Of a DNA stretch of 64,000 nucleotides, positions 15,734-23,718 are shown piece by piece. The notes beneath the pieces were generated by a model. The model did no database searches. It had not been told where the DNA came from and worked only from the letters and a program-made list of their open reading frames with translations. Source of the DNA: JACVRW01 sp963813495 (lineage in GTDB: Bacteria > Actinomycetota > Thermoleophilia > Solirubrobacterales > Thermoleophilaceae); the NCBI GenBank assembly GCA_963813495.1, contig CAWEZC010000001.1, positions 186,001-250,000 of the forward strand. The letters are read 5' to 3'. A program made the position numbers and the translations under genes. Within the stretch, counting starts at the first letter, position 1. Each line of letters begins with the position of its first letter.

Positions 15734-16714
15734 ATGACAACCAGAGGGCAAGGCAAGCTCGGTTCGCTGGGTTGGCTTGCGCTCGCTACTGGGTTCTTGC
15801 TCGCGATCGGGGTTGGGGATGCGCGGGCTGCGTTCCCTGGGGCGAACGGTCGGGTCGCCTTCGTCGTGGAGAAGTGGCGGCTGCCGGATCCGTGTCTGCC
15901 GATGCCACATGGGTGCGAGCCCGAGCTGTTCTCGTCGAGCATCGAGACGGTGCTGCCGAGCGGCCGTGGACGGCGCGTCCTGGGCGCGTTTCCGGTTGGG
16001 CAGGGAGTTGGCGAGTCCGGGCCGGTCTGGTCGCCGCGCGGCAGGTCGCTGACCTTCCAGCAGGGGAGCCGGCTCGCGATCATTCGCGCCAACGGCACGG
16101 GGTTGCGGCTATTGCCGCAGCTGACCAACGGCGATGGCGAGCCTACCTGGTCGCCCGACGGGCGGCGGCTTGCTTTCCTAGGCCACAGCCTCTGCTGCAA
16201 CTGGCTCTACACCGTGCGCCGCGATGGGACGGCCCTCCGCCGGGTTATAGCCCAGGAGGTTCGCTGGCCCGCCTGGTCGACGACAGGCACGATCGCGTTC
16301 GTCAACTACGACGACCGGGGCGGCAGATCTGTCGGCCTCAAGGACGGGACATACACGATCAGACCCGACGGTTCGCGGCTGCGGCGGCTGTTTGGCCGCT
16401 ACTGGGGAACAGGCCAACAGCCCGACTGGTCGCCCGATGGGAGCCGGATCGCATTCGTTGCACGCCGGCACATCTTCACCATGAGCGCAGAGGGTCGACG
16501 GCTGCGGCGGTTGACCGACTACTTCGGCGACAGCGACCCGGCGTGGTCGCCGGACGGCAAGTACATCGCCTTCATCCGCGACTACGACCTCTACATAATG
16601 CGCGCCGACGGACGCGGGCAACGACGAGTAGTCGACGGACCGGACCAAGGGCTCGACTACCCAGGCCCCTGGGCCGAGGTGAGCGCACCAACTTGGCAGC
16701 CGCTCCCCCGCTGA
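15734..16714 (+). CDS. Secreted TolB-like beta-propeller (PD40 repeats)
   Basis: A 326-residue exported protein with a signal peptide (WLALATGFLLAIGVGDARAA). The mature chain has at least five PD40/WD40-like blades, each marked by WSPDGRRLAF-type motifs: PVWSPRGRSLTF, PTWSPDGRRLAF, PAWSTTGTIAF, PDWSPDGSRIAF and PAWSPDGKYIAF. Cysteines near the N-terminal end of the mature protein (DPCLPMPHGC) may form a disulphide. It is probably a periplasmic or cell-wall protein that mediates protein or ligand binding. The ATG at 15734 is preferred over the GTG two codons earlier because of spacing to AGAGGGA. A strong bidirectional terminator follows. Confidence 0.85.
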   Translation: MTTRGQGKLGSLGWLALATGFLLAIGVGDARAAFPGANGRVAFVVEKWRLPDPCLPMPHGCEPELFSSSIETVLPSGRGRRVLGAFPVGQGVGESGPVWSPRGRSLTFQQGSRLAIIRANGTGLRLLPQLTNGDGEPTWSPDGRRLAFLGHSLCCNWLYTVRRDGTALRRVIAQEVRWPAWSTTGTIAFVNYDDRGGRSVGLKDGTYTIRPDGSRLRRLFGRYWGTGQQPDWSPDGSRIAFVARRHIFTMSAEGRRLRRLTDYFGDSDPAWSPDGKYIAFIRDYDLYIMRADGRGQRRVVDGPDQGLDYPGPWAEVSAPTWQPLPR

Positions 16715-16931
16715 GTCGCCACGACAGACAGCGCGAACCTGCGGGCTGGAGCGTCGGGAGGGATGGCTACCGCTTGACGCGAAAGTCACCAGCGCGCCGC
16801 CTCAAGATCCACTCTGTCGGCCACTGCCCCCTTTCCATGCAGGCCGGGAGCCAGCCCGCTCACTCCCGCTTTTCGTCCAAGGCGGCGGTTGCGGTCGCAG
16901 ACGCCTAACGGCACCGCCCGTCGACCAAATG

Positions 16932-16961
16932 AAGGGGACCCTCATCAACGAGGGTCCCCTT
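16932..16961. terminator. Bidirectional intrinsic terminator
   Basis: A perfect 12-bp stem, AAGGGGACCCTC and GAGGGTCCCCTT, with a 6-base loop. It lies between the convergent beta-propeller and AOC-like genes and is flanked by A and T bases on both sides, as expected of a shared terminator. Confidence 0.85.
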
Positions 16962-16984
16962 TGATGTCTCCCGACTCGGGTTCG

Positions 16985-17479
16985 CTAGTAGCTGATCGTG
17001 CCGCTCAGCGAGAACGTGGTGGCGAAGGTCGCCGTCGTGGCGCTCATGGAAATCGGCGTCTGGGTGAACGGGCCGCTGACACTTCCGCTGGCGCCCGTAA
17101 AGCGCCCCGTGCCGCCGGTAATCGTGGTGGCCGTCGTGCCTGTGGAGCCTCCCGAAGCGACGTTCGTCCCACTGCCGCTGAAATCGCCAAACAGCTGGTC
17201 GCCGTTCGCGGCGGTGAGGGTGAGGGGACCGGCGACGGTAAAGGTGCTCGGGCCGGTGGGTGTGAGCACTCCGTCGATGTGAACAGTTGTCTGCCCCAGG
17301 TGGCTCACGGTCCCCGTTCCATCGGTGACGAAAGCCAGGGTCCCGAGGTCAACGACGGTGGTTCCCGAGCCATTGCCTTGGATCGGACGATCCGTGCCAC
17401 CCGCCTTGCCCAGGGCCGTAGCGGGGGCCAAGACGCCGAGCGCGAGAACGAGGCCGGCGATCATGATCGCTTTTCGCAT
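16985..17479 (-). CDS. Small secreted beta-barrel-like protein (GGTGRFTGASG motif)
   Basis: A 164-residue secreted protein with signal peptide MRKAIMIAGLVLALGVLAPA and cleavage near ALG. The mature chain is almost all small and beta-prone residues (Gly, Thr, Ser). It contains ITGGTGRFTGASGSVSGPFT, a motif of bacterial proteins related to the dirigent/allene-oxide-cyclase-like barrel. No active-site residues are evident. GAAGGGAGTGG precedes the ATG with good spacing. Function unknown. Confidence 0.7.
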   Translation of the reverse strand: MRKAIMIAGLVLALGVLAPATALGKAGGTDRPIQGNGSGTTVVDLGTLAFVTDGTGTVSHLGQTTVHIDGVLTPTGPSTFTVAGPLTLTAANGDQLFGDFSGSGTNVASGGSTGTTATTITGGTGRFTGASGSVSGPFTQTPISMSATTATFATTFSLSGTISY

Positions 17480-18084
17480 GGCTACCACTCCCTTCGGCCT
17501 CAGCCGAGGCCCATTGTTCTCTGGGTGGAGGCCGGGAGGGCGGACGAAGCAATTAGCTGGGCCGGTCAAGCCGGCTCCATCCTTTGCAGGCCAAAGCTAC
17601 TCCTCTCGACACGGAGCCGCGCAACGAATGTTTGCCCGGGGTATCCGTCGGCGTGGAGACCGCCGCTTTTCATGCAAAGCAGGAGCAGCGGAGGTCGAAA
17701 GTGCGGATGACAACCGCGAGCATCCATGGCCCCGGCTCCTGCTTTCGTCCAACGGAGGAGCCGACCGCTTGACGTGCCGGCTGGCCCGCGCTGCTCGTTC
17801 AGGCGAAAGGAGAAGTGCCTCCACGAACCGGTCGACAGCTTCGCGCGCCGCTCCTACCACGCGAAAGGGGAAGCCGTTCCATGGCTCAGGCGCAGTACGC
17901 ACGGGAGCCGCGCCGATAAGAGCCAGCCGGTGGGTTTCAACTCGCCGTGCCCCCGGTTGGCCCGACCGGGTCTTTGCCTCTTGGGCAGGCCGCCAGCGCC
18001 TCGACACCACGGCCCGATGCGGCAAAGCAGTTTCCGCCGCTGACGTTAAGCGCTCTAGGGCTCACGCTCCAGGGATGCCCGGTC
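17480..18084. other. Gene-free stretch with island repeat copy 5
   Basis: 605 bases without a supportable gene. It includes the repeat at 17674-17747, another partial copy (GTTCAGGCGAAAGGAGAAG near 17795), and an imperfect palindrome GGCCTCAGCCGAGGCC at 17498-17513, close to the promoter side of the small secreted protein. Confidence 0.4.
17674..17753. repeat. Island inverted repeat, copy 5
   Basis: GCAAAGCAGGAGC and GCTCCTGCTTTCG are imperfect inverted ends. The interior block 17695-17753, which includes AGTGCGGATGACAACCGCGAG, is closely similar to 21331-21391 and partly to 20963-20984, so these copies form a second subgroup of the family. Confidence 0.7.
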
Positions 18085-18519
18085 CTAGGCGAGCGTCGGA
18101 TCCCTGGAGAGTTCCAGGACTCGCCGCGCGAGCGCCCGCAGGACCTTGTGCTCAACGCTCGGGTTCTCCTCGAGCATCTGCTTGAAGTCCTTGGGCGTGA
18201 GCACGAAGAAGCGCAGCGGCGTCTTCGCCGTGACCGTGGCAGTACGCGGCGTCGGCTCGAGCAGCGAGATCTCCCCGACGAAGTCGCCCGCGCCTAGCGT
18301 TGCCACGCGCCTCCCCTTCCTGGCGACATCGACCTCGCCCTGAACGAGCACGAAGAACTCCCGCCCTCGGTCGCCTTCCTCGCAGAGCACCCTGCCGGCC
18401 GGAACTTCTACATCGTCGCTCAATCGGGCGAGCTGGATGAGCTCCTTACGCGAAAGACCCGCGAAGAGAGGTGCGCGTTTGAGCGACTCGACCTTCTTGT
18501 CCTGGCTGAACAGCTTCAT
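18085..18519 (-). CDS. Cyclic nucleotide-binding domain protein
   Basis: A 144-residue stand-alone CNMP-binding domain. Family landmarks are LFAGLSRKELIQLARLSDDV, AGRVLCEEGDRGREFFVLVQGEVDV, and the phosphate-binding cassette region LGAGDFVGEISLLEPTPRTATV, with the expected Gly-Glu and Arg-Thr-Ala. There is no DNA-binding domain or effector, so it probably acts as a sensor or partner protein. The start at 18519 (MKLFSQDKKVE) is chosen because the longer frame upstream has no homology and lacks codon bias. Confidence 0.88.
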   Translation of the reverse strand: MKLFSQDKKVESLKRAPLFAGLSRKELIQLARLSDDVEVPAGRVLCEEGDRGREFFVLVQGEVDVARKGRRVATLGAGDFVGEISLLEPTPRTATVTAKTPLRFFVLTPKDFKQMLEENPSVEHKVLRALARRVLELSRDPTLA

Positions 18520-19031
18520 GTGCGCGCGTACCCTAGTCGAGCCCGGTCGCCCAGTCGATTCCCGAGCGCTTGGCACCTGCCGCGCGGCTGCGCCGTGTAC
18601 TTCCGACACGTTCTCCCAGGGGCTGCTTGGTGGGACCGCATCCACAGTCAGCCCTAGCGGGTTGCGCATTTCCCCTCGATGGCACAGCACGCGAGCCTCC
18701 GCACCGTCGCCCGCCGGCATTGGAGATGGCGACTGGCCCGCACCAGCGTCAGCGGCAGATCACCCTCGAGGACAGGCGACAGCGACAGCGGACCGAACGA
18801 GACCTCTACCTCGAACGGACGCCAACCCTCGGCCGGCGACCAGCGGCTCGCACCTCAGACCAAGTCCGAGCCTGTTTTCCTGCCGTCGGTCGCTAGCGCT
18901 TTGCGCGAAGAAGGGCAGCGAGACGAGCCCACGGTTGCATGGGGTTAACCGTTCCGTCAGAGTCGGCCGGCAGCGACCCCGAGGGTGGGACGAACCACCG
19001 CGGGGCCAGAACCCCAGAAGGAGGACTTGGG
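18520..19031. other. Gene-free stretch
   Basis: 512 bases between divergent genes with no supportable coding frame. Fragments such as CGCTTTGCGCGAAGAAGGGCAG near 18897-18919 resemble degraded island repeats. The ribosome binding site AAGGAGG of the next gene is at the right end. Confidence 0.4.
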
Positions 19032-19292
19032 ATGCCGACAGTGATTGCGTACCACGAGATCGATGACCGCGACCATTGGCTCGCCTCACCGAAGCGGGAG
19101 GAGTTTTTCGGCCCCCTCGGCATCAGCATCCGAACGTTCCTCGACCCGGAGAACCCGAGTCGCGCGGCGGTGCTCGCCGACGTTCCCGACATGGCGGCGT
19201 TTCAGACCGCGATGCAGTCCCAGGAAGCCGCCGATGCGATGGCGCATGACGGCGTTCGGGCCGACACCCTGATCGTGCTAGTCGAGGCGTAG
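19032..19292 (+). CDS. Small putative dimeric alpha/beta-barrel protein
   Basis: An 86-residue protein, MPTVIAYHEIDDRDHWLASP at the start, with FFGPLGISIRTFLDPENPSR in the middle and DTLIVLVEA at the end. The alternation of beta strands with VPDMAAFQTAMQSQEAADAM resembles ABM/ferredoxin-like small monooxygenase-fold proteins. Assignment is by overall pattern only, and function is unknown. It has an excellent ribosome binding site (AAGGAGG). Confidence 0.6.
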   Translation: MPTVIAYHEIDDRDHWLASPKREEFFGPLGISIRTFLDPENPSRAAVLADVPDMAAFQTAMQSQEAADAMAHDGVRADTLIVLVEA

Positions 19293-19379
19293 CGCTCGAC
19301 ACTCCTACTTTCAGGCGAAGGAGCCTTCGCTGCTCGAGTGCCGCTTGGCGCGACTAGCGGCGCTGCGATCGGCTTTCGA

Positions 19380-20078
19380 TCAGAGTCGGAGCGATGTGCT
19401 GACCGGGATCATCGGGGCGCGGCGGGCGTGGACGGTTTCGATGATCTCGGCGTTGTCGATGCCCTGCAGGTAGATCGAAGTGATGCCGAGATTGCTGTGG
19501 CCCAGCTGACGCTGGATGACGATCAGCGGCACGCCTTCGCGAGCGAGTTCGACGGCATGAGCGTGCCGGAGTTGGTGCGGCGCGAAGCGCCGCCGGACCC
19601 CGGCGGCGACGGCGGTCCGGCGCAGCTCCGCTCGGGCGGCCGCACTGGCCCAGTGCCGCCCTCGCGTTGGTCCGTTGATGACGCATAACAGCGGACCGAC
19701 CGGAAGTTTGACTCGCAGCTCAAGCCACGGGCGAAGCTCCTCCCAGGCCCATTCATCCATGCCGACCTCGCGGCGTCGTCCGCCCTTGCCGTGGCGGACG
19801 AGCAACGCGCCGCGGCGGTGATCGAGATCGGCTTCAGCGAGGCTGAGGGCTTCCTGGATGCGTAGCCCGGCGCGCCACAAGATCACGATCAGGCCGCGCA
19901 GGCGGCGAGCGTGGGCGCCGTGGCCAGCGGTGCGCATGACGGCGACGATCTCCTCAACCTTCGGTGGGTCCGCGGGGTAGCGCAGGCCCTTGTTGCGCGG
20001 CGGGCGACCGGTGTGGAACCCCCGCATAGTCGCCGGTGAGCGACGTCGACCAGCGCGATCGAGCAACAGCTGTGACAT
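19380..20078 (-). CDS. Small tyrosine recombinase
   Basis: A 232-residue tyrosine recombinase with the full catalytic set: Arg in AGLRIQEALSLAEADLD, Lys in RHGKGGRRREV, His-x-x-Arg in APHQLRHAHAVEL, His in LGHSNLGITS, and Tyr in SIYLQGID. Only about 45 residues precede the catalytic domain, too few for the usual SAM-like core-binding domain, so DNA binding must differ from that of standard XerC/D or phage integrases. GAGGAGGGGTC precedes the ATG. It is not beside an attachment site but sits among the repeat-separated cargo genes, so it is a candidate for acting on the island repeats. It could also be a stray resolvase-like gene. Confidence 0.85.
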   Translation of the reverse strand: MSQLLLDRAGRRRSPATMRGFHTGRPPRNKGLRYPADPPKVEEIVAVMRTAGHGAHARRLRGLIVILWRAGLRIQEALSLAEADLDHRRGALLVRHGKGGRRREVGMDEWAWEELRPWLELRVKLPVGPLLCVINGPTRGRHWASAAARAELRRTAVAAGVRRRFAPHQLRHAHAVELAREGVPLIVIQRQLGHSNLGITSIYLQGIDNAEIIETVHARRAPMIPVSTSLRL

Positions 20079-20238
20079 GACCCCTCCTCGGGCTCGTAGA
20101 ACGAACCCGAGGATCGGGCCAAACAGCGGCGGGGCAACGGCACGGCGACGCCAGCTTGGCGACCGCTCCCGCTCCCAGGACCAAGCGCAAGCGGTCGAAG
20201 GCCATCGCGCTGCCCGGCTTCGTCCGAAGCGGAACTTT

Positions 20239-20754
20239 CTAAGCCGTGATCTCGCGGTTGGCAGCTTCCACACCCGTGCGCGGGAAGGGGGGCTTGCTGC
20301 CCTCCGGATAGTCCGGAAAGCGCTGGAAATAGTCCTGATTCTCGGCCGGGTCCTCCCAGAAGCGGCCAGCCTCGCTGATCTCAGTCACGGTCTTGCCGAG
20401 CCAGTGGCCCGAGGCGTCGACGTCGGCGATCGTCTCCTCGGCCACCCCGCGCTGCTCCTCGCTCGTATGGAAGATCTCTGAGCGGTAGATGGAGCCGATG
20501 AGATCTTCGCCAAGGTCGGCCCGGTGGACCTGGAAGAAGTATTCGAGTAGGTCCCGATAGGAGAGCCGCTCTGGATCAAAGACGACCTCGACCGCCTCGG
20601 CATGACCCTGAGGGTTCTCCTCGGTCGGGTTGTCGCCCTCGCCGCCGGTCCATCCCACACGCGTTGAGATGACCCCGTCGGGGTGGCGCAGCAGTTGCTG
20701 CATGATCCAGGAGCAGCCTCCCGCGAGAATCGCGGTCTCGCTGTCGTCGCTCAT
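20239..20754 (-). CDS. msrA: Peptide-methionine (S)-S-oxide reductase MsrA
   Basis: A 171-residue MsrA that repairs methionine sulfoxide in proteins. The catalytic cysteine lies in AGGCSWIMQQL; the usual GCFW motif has Ser in place of Phe. Further family features are VGWTGGEGDNPTEENPQGHAEAVEVVFDP, YRDLLEYFFQVHRADLG and IYRSEIF. The C terminus is FPDYPEGSKPPFPRTG without an evident resolving-cysteine pair. AAGGAAGACC precedes the start. It is part of the island cargo on the same strand as the recombinase. Confidence 0.88.
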   Translation of the reverse strand: MSDDSETAILAGGCSWIMQQLLRHPDGVISTRVGWTGGEGDNPTEENPQGHAEAVEVVFDPERLSYRDLLEYFFQVHRADLGEDLIGSIYRSEIFHTSEEQRGVAEETIADVDASGHWLGKTVTEISEAGRFWEDPAENQDYFQRFPDYPEGSKPPFPRTGVEAANREITA

Positions 20755-20929
20755 GGTCTTCCTTCCTTCGAAGTCCTGTCGAGCCTAGTCGTCGGAAGGG
20801 CAGCGATCAAACGGACATTCCCGCCGGAGGTCCCGACTTCCGGCTTCCATGCGAGGGAGCACTCCGGCCTCGAGTTGCGCTTTGCGCGAAAGGGAGCAAC
20901 GCGGCCATCCAGATCCACGGCCGGCCTGG

Positions 20930-20958
20930 CTGCTCCTTTCCATGCAAAGCAGGAGCAG
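20930..20958. repeat. Island inverted repeat, copy 6
   Basis: A perfect 8-bp inverted repeat, CTGCTCCT and AGGAGCAG, around TTCCATGCAAAGC. CCATGCAAAGC is also found in copies 2 and 7. It is followed by GTCGAAAGTACGGATGACC, shared with copy 5. Confidence 0.7.
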
Positions 20959-21054
20959 GGGGTCGAAAGTACGGATGACCACCGTCCTGCACGGACACCT
21001 AGACCTACCCCTCCGCGTGTGGTAGGCCAGCACCTGTCCAACGGAAGGAGCACC

Positions 21055-21291
21055 ATGAGGAAGCTTGTCGTCGCACTCGCAGTCGGTGCGATTGGCGTTG
21101 GCGTAGCCGTGCCTTCGGCGGCGGCTCAGCCCACAGGCGGACCCGGCGAGCCGACCTGCCAGGCAGAGGTCATCTCCAACGCCGTACAGGAATTTGGCGG
21201 CAGGCGCGCGGCGGCCGAGTTCTTCTTCGGCGACTACCCCAAGGCCGTCCAGGACGCCGAGCGGGCCGTGCAGGACTTCTGCGCCAGCTAG
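21055..21291 (+). CDS. Small secreted protein, 78 aa
   Basis: A short protein with a signal peptide (MRKLVVALAVGAIGVGVAVP, cleavage near AAA). The mature part of about 53 residues is helical, with two cysteines (PTCQAEV near its start and DFCAS at the end) likely to pair. GGAAGGAGCACC provides a clear ribosome binding site. No family recognised. Confidence 0.65.
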   Translation: MRKLVVALAVGAIGVGVAVPSAAAQPTGGPGEPTCQAEVISNAVQEFGGRRAAAEFFFGDYPKAVQDAERAVQDFCAS

Positions 21292-21615
21292 CAGGCGGAT
21301 GGTTTTGCCCCGCCCGTATCGGCTGAGGGATCAATAGTGCGGATCACTACCGCGAGGAGCCACGCCCCGCGGCTACTGCTTTTCGTCCAACTCGATAGCC
21401 GGTCCGTCGGACCGCCGCTATCGCATCTGCCTCGATGCGATGCGAGCGCCAGGCTCGTCCAGACTCCTCCGCGGCGTCCCAAAGGCGAGTCTGGCCGACG
21501 TACATCCATCTGGCCGTCCAGTTGGAGGGTGGAGATCGCCACTGTCGTCGCGGTAAGAACCTCGCCGAGCTTGTAATCGCTGCCCGTTCCTGCGACGGTG
21601 GCCAAACCTGACGCC
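21292..21615. other. Gene-free stretch with a partial island repeat
   Basis: About 320 bases. The segment 21331-21391 matches the interior of repeat copy 5 and ends with the same GCTTTTCGTCCAAC-type sequence. No gene is supported; the following lipoprotein gene probably starts at 21616. Confidence 0.4.
21331..21391. repeat. Island repeat, partial copy
   Basis: Aligns by eye with 17695-17753 over 60 bases at roughly 80% identity, sharing AGTGCGGAT, ACCGCGAG and CTGCTTT(T)CGTCCAAC. The left terminal repeat is missing. Confidence 0.6.
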
Positions 21616-22107
21616 ATGCGGCTTCTCTGCGTCTATCCCGTGATCGTCGGGGCGCTGGGCCTCGTCGGATGTGGCGATGAGCAGTCTGCGCGACCACCGA
21701 GTGAGGGGAACTCAAAGGCGGCAGCCATCACCTTCGCGCTGCACGAGGAGAATCACTCGGGCCGCAACGGCGAGGCGACCCTGGAGGCGACCGAGGCGAC
21801 CGCCTCGGTGCCGGGTGCCGCCAACCGCGAGGGGATGCGGGTGAAGATCAGGATCAGCCCCGACACCGGCGGGAGCAACCCGGCCCACATCCACGATGTG
21901 ACGTGTGCCCAGTACCGGGCAATGGGCAGCTTTGGCGAGCAGCTGGCGACGGTCGAGGACGGGTTGAGCGCGCTCGATCACGGGCGGTCAGAGACCGTGA
22001 TCACGACAGAGCTGACCGCGCGGACGAGCGGCGGCTATTCGATCAACGTGCACAAGCCCGCGCACCCATACGAAGTGATCGCGTGCGGGGACATCCCACG
22101 CCGCTGA
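21616..22107 (+). CDS. Lipoprotein, CHRD/SOD-like beta-barrel type
   Basis: A 163-residue protein with a lipobox (LGLVGCGDEQ), so it is probably anchored to the outer face of the membrane by its N-terminal cysteine. The mature chain contains PAHIHDVTCAQY and SGGYSINVHKP followed by VIACGDIPRR. The pairing of HIH...C with GGYxINVH...ACG is typical of small secreted proteins related to Cu/Zn-superoxide-dismutase-like and CHRD folds. Metal ligands are incomplete, so enzymatic activity is doubtful. The ATG at 21616 is preferred to a GTG six codons earlier because it gives a proper signal peptide. Confidence 0.7.
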   Translation: MRLLCVYPVIVGALGLVGCGDEQSARPPSEGNSKAAAITFALHEENHSGRNGEATLEATEATASVPGAANREGMRVKIRISPDTGGSNPAHIHDVTCAQYRAMGSFGEQLATVEDGLSALDHGRSETVITTELTARTSGGYSINVHKPAHPYEVIACGDIPRR

Positions 22108-22564
22108 ACCCCTGCTTTCGCAAGTCACTGTCGCGCTGAGCAGAGTGTTGGTTTCCATGCAAAGCGACAGTCCGGCGCTGTCCTGGATAGGGCCCGGAAA
22201 AGTTTGAGGGGGGCGAGCCTTGCCCGGAGGTGGCTTGGGGGACCAGCGGCTTTCTACTCGCCGTGGCGGGCTGTGGGGAGCGGCCAGGTCGCTACCGCCG
22301 CGCCCCGCCGAATCCCACAAGCCGGGGAGCGAGCGAGGCGCGGATGTTCGATCCTGGCGGCGGTGACGGCGGAGGTGGGCCTAGCGCGATCATCGGCGTA
22401 CCATCGTTCTGGCTGGCCCTGTGGCCAACGATTCCAGACGCCTGAGGGCGAACACGACAATTTGCTCTCATGGGGGCGGACGGGATCGCCTGCGGGGCCA
22501 GTTCTCCTGGGTTCGCGGCGAGGGACGGTTCGCACCCCGCGGTCCAACGCTAGATTGATTTGAG
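22108..22564. other. Gene-free stretch with island repeat copy 7
   Basis: 457 bases with the inverted repeat at 22112-22172 near the left end and no supportable gene. Confidence 0.4.
22112..22172. repeat. Island inverted repeat, copy 7
   Basis: CTGCTTTCGC at the left and GCAAAGCGACAG at the right, with CCATGCAAAGC preserved. It resembles copies 2 and 4 with a shorter interior, and lies 5 bases after the lipoprotein stop, so it may also act as its transcription terminator. Confidence 0.65.
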
Positions 22565-22799
22565 ATGCAGGGTGGGCAGCATTCTTCGGCCGAGCTGACG
22601 ATCTCCGTCAAGGTGCCGTGCCAAGAGTGCGGCGGTCGGGGCTTCGTCGAGACGGTCACTGAGGCCGGACAGGTTGTTGGCGACACGACGAAGGACTGTC
22701 TTTTGCGGTAGAGGTCTCATCCCCGAGGGCATGCCGCTCTCTCAGTTCCCACAGCTGTTGAAGACCACCGGGACTAGCCGGTTCGCTAGACGCACCTAG
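22565..22799 (+). pseudogene. Zinc-knuckle protein with a frameshift
   Basis: The first frame (ATG 22565) reads 48 codons with VPCQECGGRGFVETVTEAGQ and stops after TTKDCLLR. Shifting frame at 22700 gives FCGRGLIPEGMPLSQFPQLL and KTTGTSRFARRT. Joined, the two halves make one C-x2-C...C-x2-C DnaJ-like zinc knuckle with natural spacing if two bases (a Pro codon remainder) are restored in the TGTCTTTTGC run. The gene is thus either broken by a small deletion or misread at a homopolymer. Confidence 0.55.
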
Positions 22800-23022
22800 G
22801 CGCCAACGGCACGCGCCCGAGCAAGGCGCTCGGCCTTCGCGCACCTCGCTAGCCGCTCCTGCGGACGGCGATGCCCTCCGACACCAGCGGGGACATCAGC
22901 CGACCCACACCAAAGCGCCAGGCGCAACCACGGCATGCAGAAGTATCCACTTCCCAGGCACTCGAAGTGAGCGGGAAGTCGGCACCGCGCTGGTGCCGCG
23001 CCCCGGAAGCTGGCCTGGTTTG

Positions 23023-23253
23023 CTACCGCTCCTCGTCGGCCTTGTGGCGCTCGTGGTCGGCGTCGCCTTCCTGCTCCCGAGCGGCCTCGCGGTGACGCTC
23101 GGCTGCCTCGGCGTCGCCAAACATATCGGAGGTGTCGGCCGCCTCGCGCTCGGTGCGGGCGGCCCGCTCGTGGGTGGTGGCGGCGCGCCCGTGCACCCGG
23201 CGCCGGCGCCTGACGTGCTCGTCATGCTCGTCGCGCTCGTCGTCGCCGGCCAT
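23023..23253 (-). CDS. Highly charged small protein, 76 aa
   Basis: A hydrophilic protein very rich in Glu, Arg, Asp, His and Ala: MAGDDERDEHDEHVRRRRRV at the start and AAERHREAAREQEGDADHER near the end. It is predicted to be almost wholly helical or disordered. I recall similar charged proteins in actinobacteria, without known function. The opposite-strand frame is a purely hydrophobic mirror image, so the minus frame is preferred. No clear ribosome binding site is visible. Confidence 0.55.
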   Translation of the reverse strand: MAGDDERDEHDEHVRRRRRVHGRAATTHERAARTEREAADTSDMFGDAEAAERHREAAREQEGDADHERHKADEER

Positions 23254-23718
23254 TGGATGAGCCTACTCGGCAGGCAACCAGCGCGCGCCGCTCGCGGCGC
23301 TGATGTTCGATCTAGGCGGCGTAACGCCCGAGGCGGCGTAGCCGAGCGCAGGAGGTAACACGAAACCGCTGGTGATGCGGGTACGCCCGCTCGCGCAACA
23401 TTCGCGCTTCCAGGGGGAGAGGCGGTCGACCGCACCGCCTGGGCCAGGAGCACACCCCTAGTGTGGTGGCACGGCGCCGCCCCTCGACAAGGGAACGCTG
23501 GCCACCTCCTCGGCCTTGTGCTGCGCGGCCAGAGGTTCTGGCTGAGGTCTACACGCGGGCCCGACCGGTAACCGCTGTACAGTGATAGTTGGTTCGTCTT
23601 GGGCACAGCAGTACACGTTTCGGGCGCCCGCCTAGCGGCGGGCGTTCGTTGTTCCGGAGCCTGTCCGGCGCCTTTGCGATGATCCCGGGTTCGTGTATCT
23701 GCGTGTCAAAAAGCGGTC
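23254..23718. other. Gene-free stretch upstream of the integrase module
   Basis: 465 bases with no gene. It carries the palindrome CTGTACAG (23575-23582) and a terminator-like hairpin (23625-23644). This is the probable promoter region of the integrase operon. Confidence 0.4.
23625..23650 (+). terminator. Hairpin, terminator or attenuator
   Basis: CGCCCGCC and GGCGGGCG form an 8-bp stem around TAGC, followed by TTCGTTGTT. It lies about 70 bases upstream of the integrase operon's first frame, so it could end upstream transcription or attenuate the operon. Confidence 0.5.

Noticed and set aside
9186..21391. Integron attC sites among the island repeats
   Set aside because: GTCCAAC in several copies fits the RYYYAAC half-core, but no partner GTTRRRY lies at the expected distance, and neither recombinase shows obvious integron-integrase features. 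The repeat family is reported without this label.
22993..23358. A hydrophobic plus-strand membrane protein
   Set aside because: It is the complementary reading of a charged minus-strand gene. Glu/Arg codons on one strand give Leu/Ala/Val on the other, and the charged product resembles known actinobacterial proteins.
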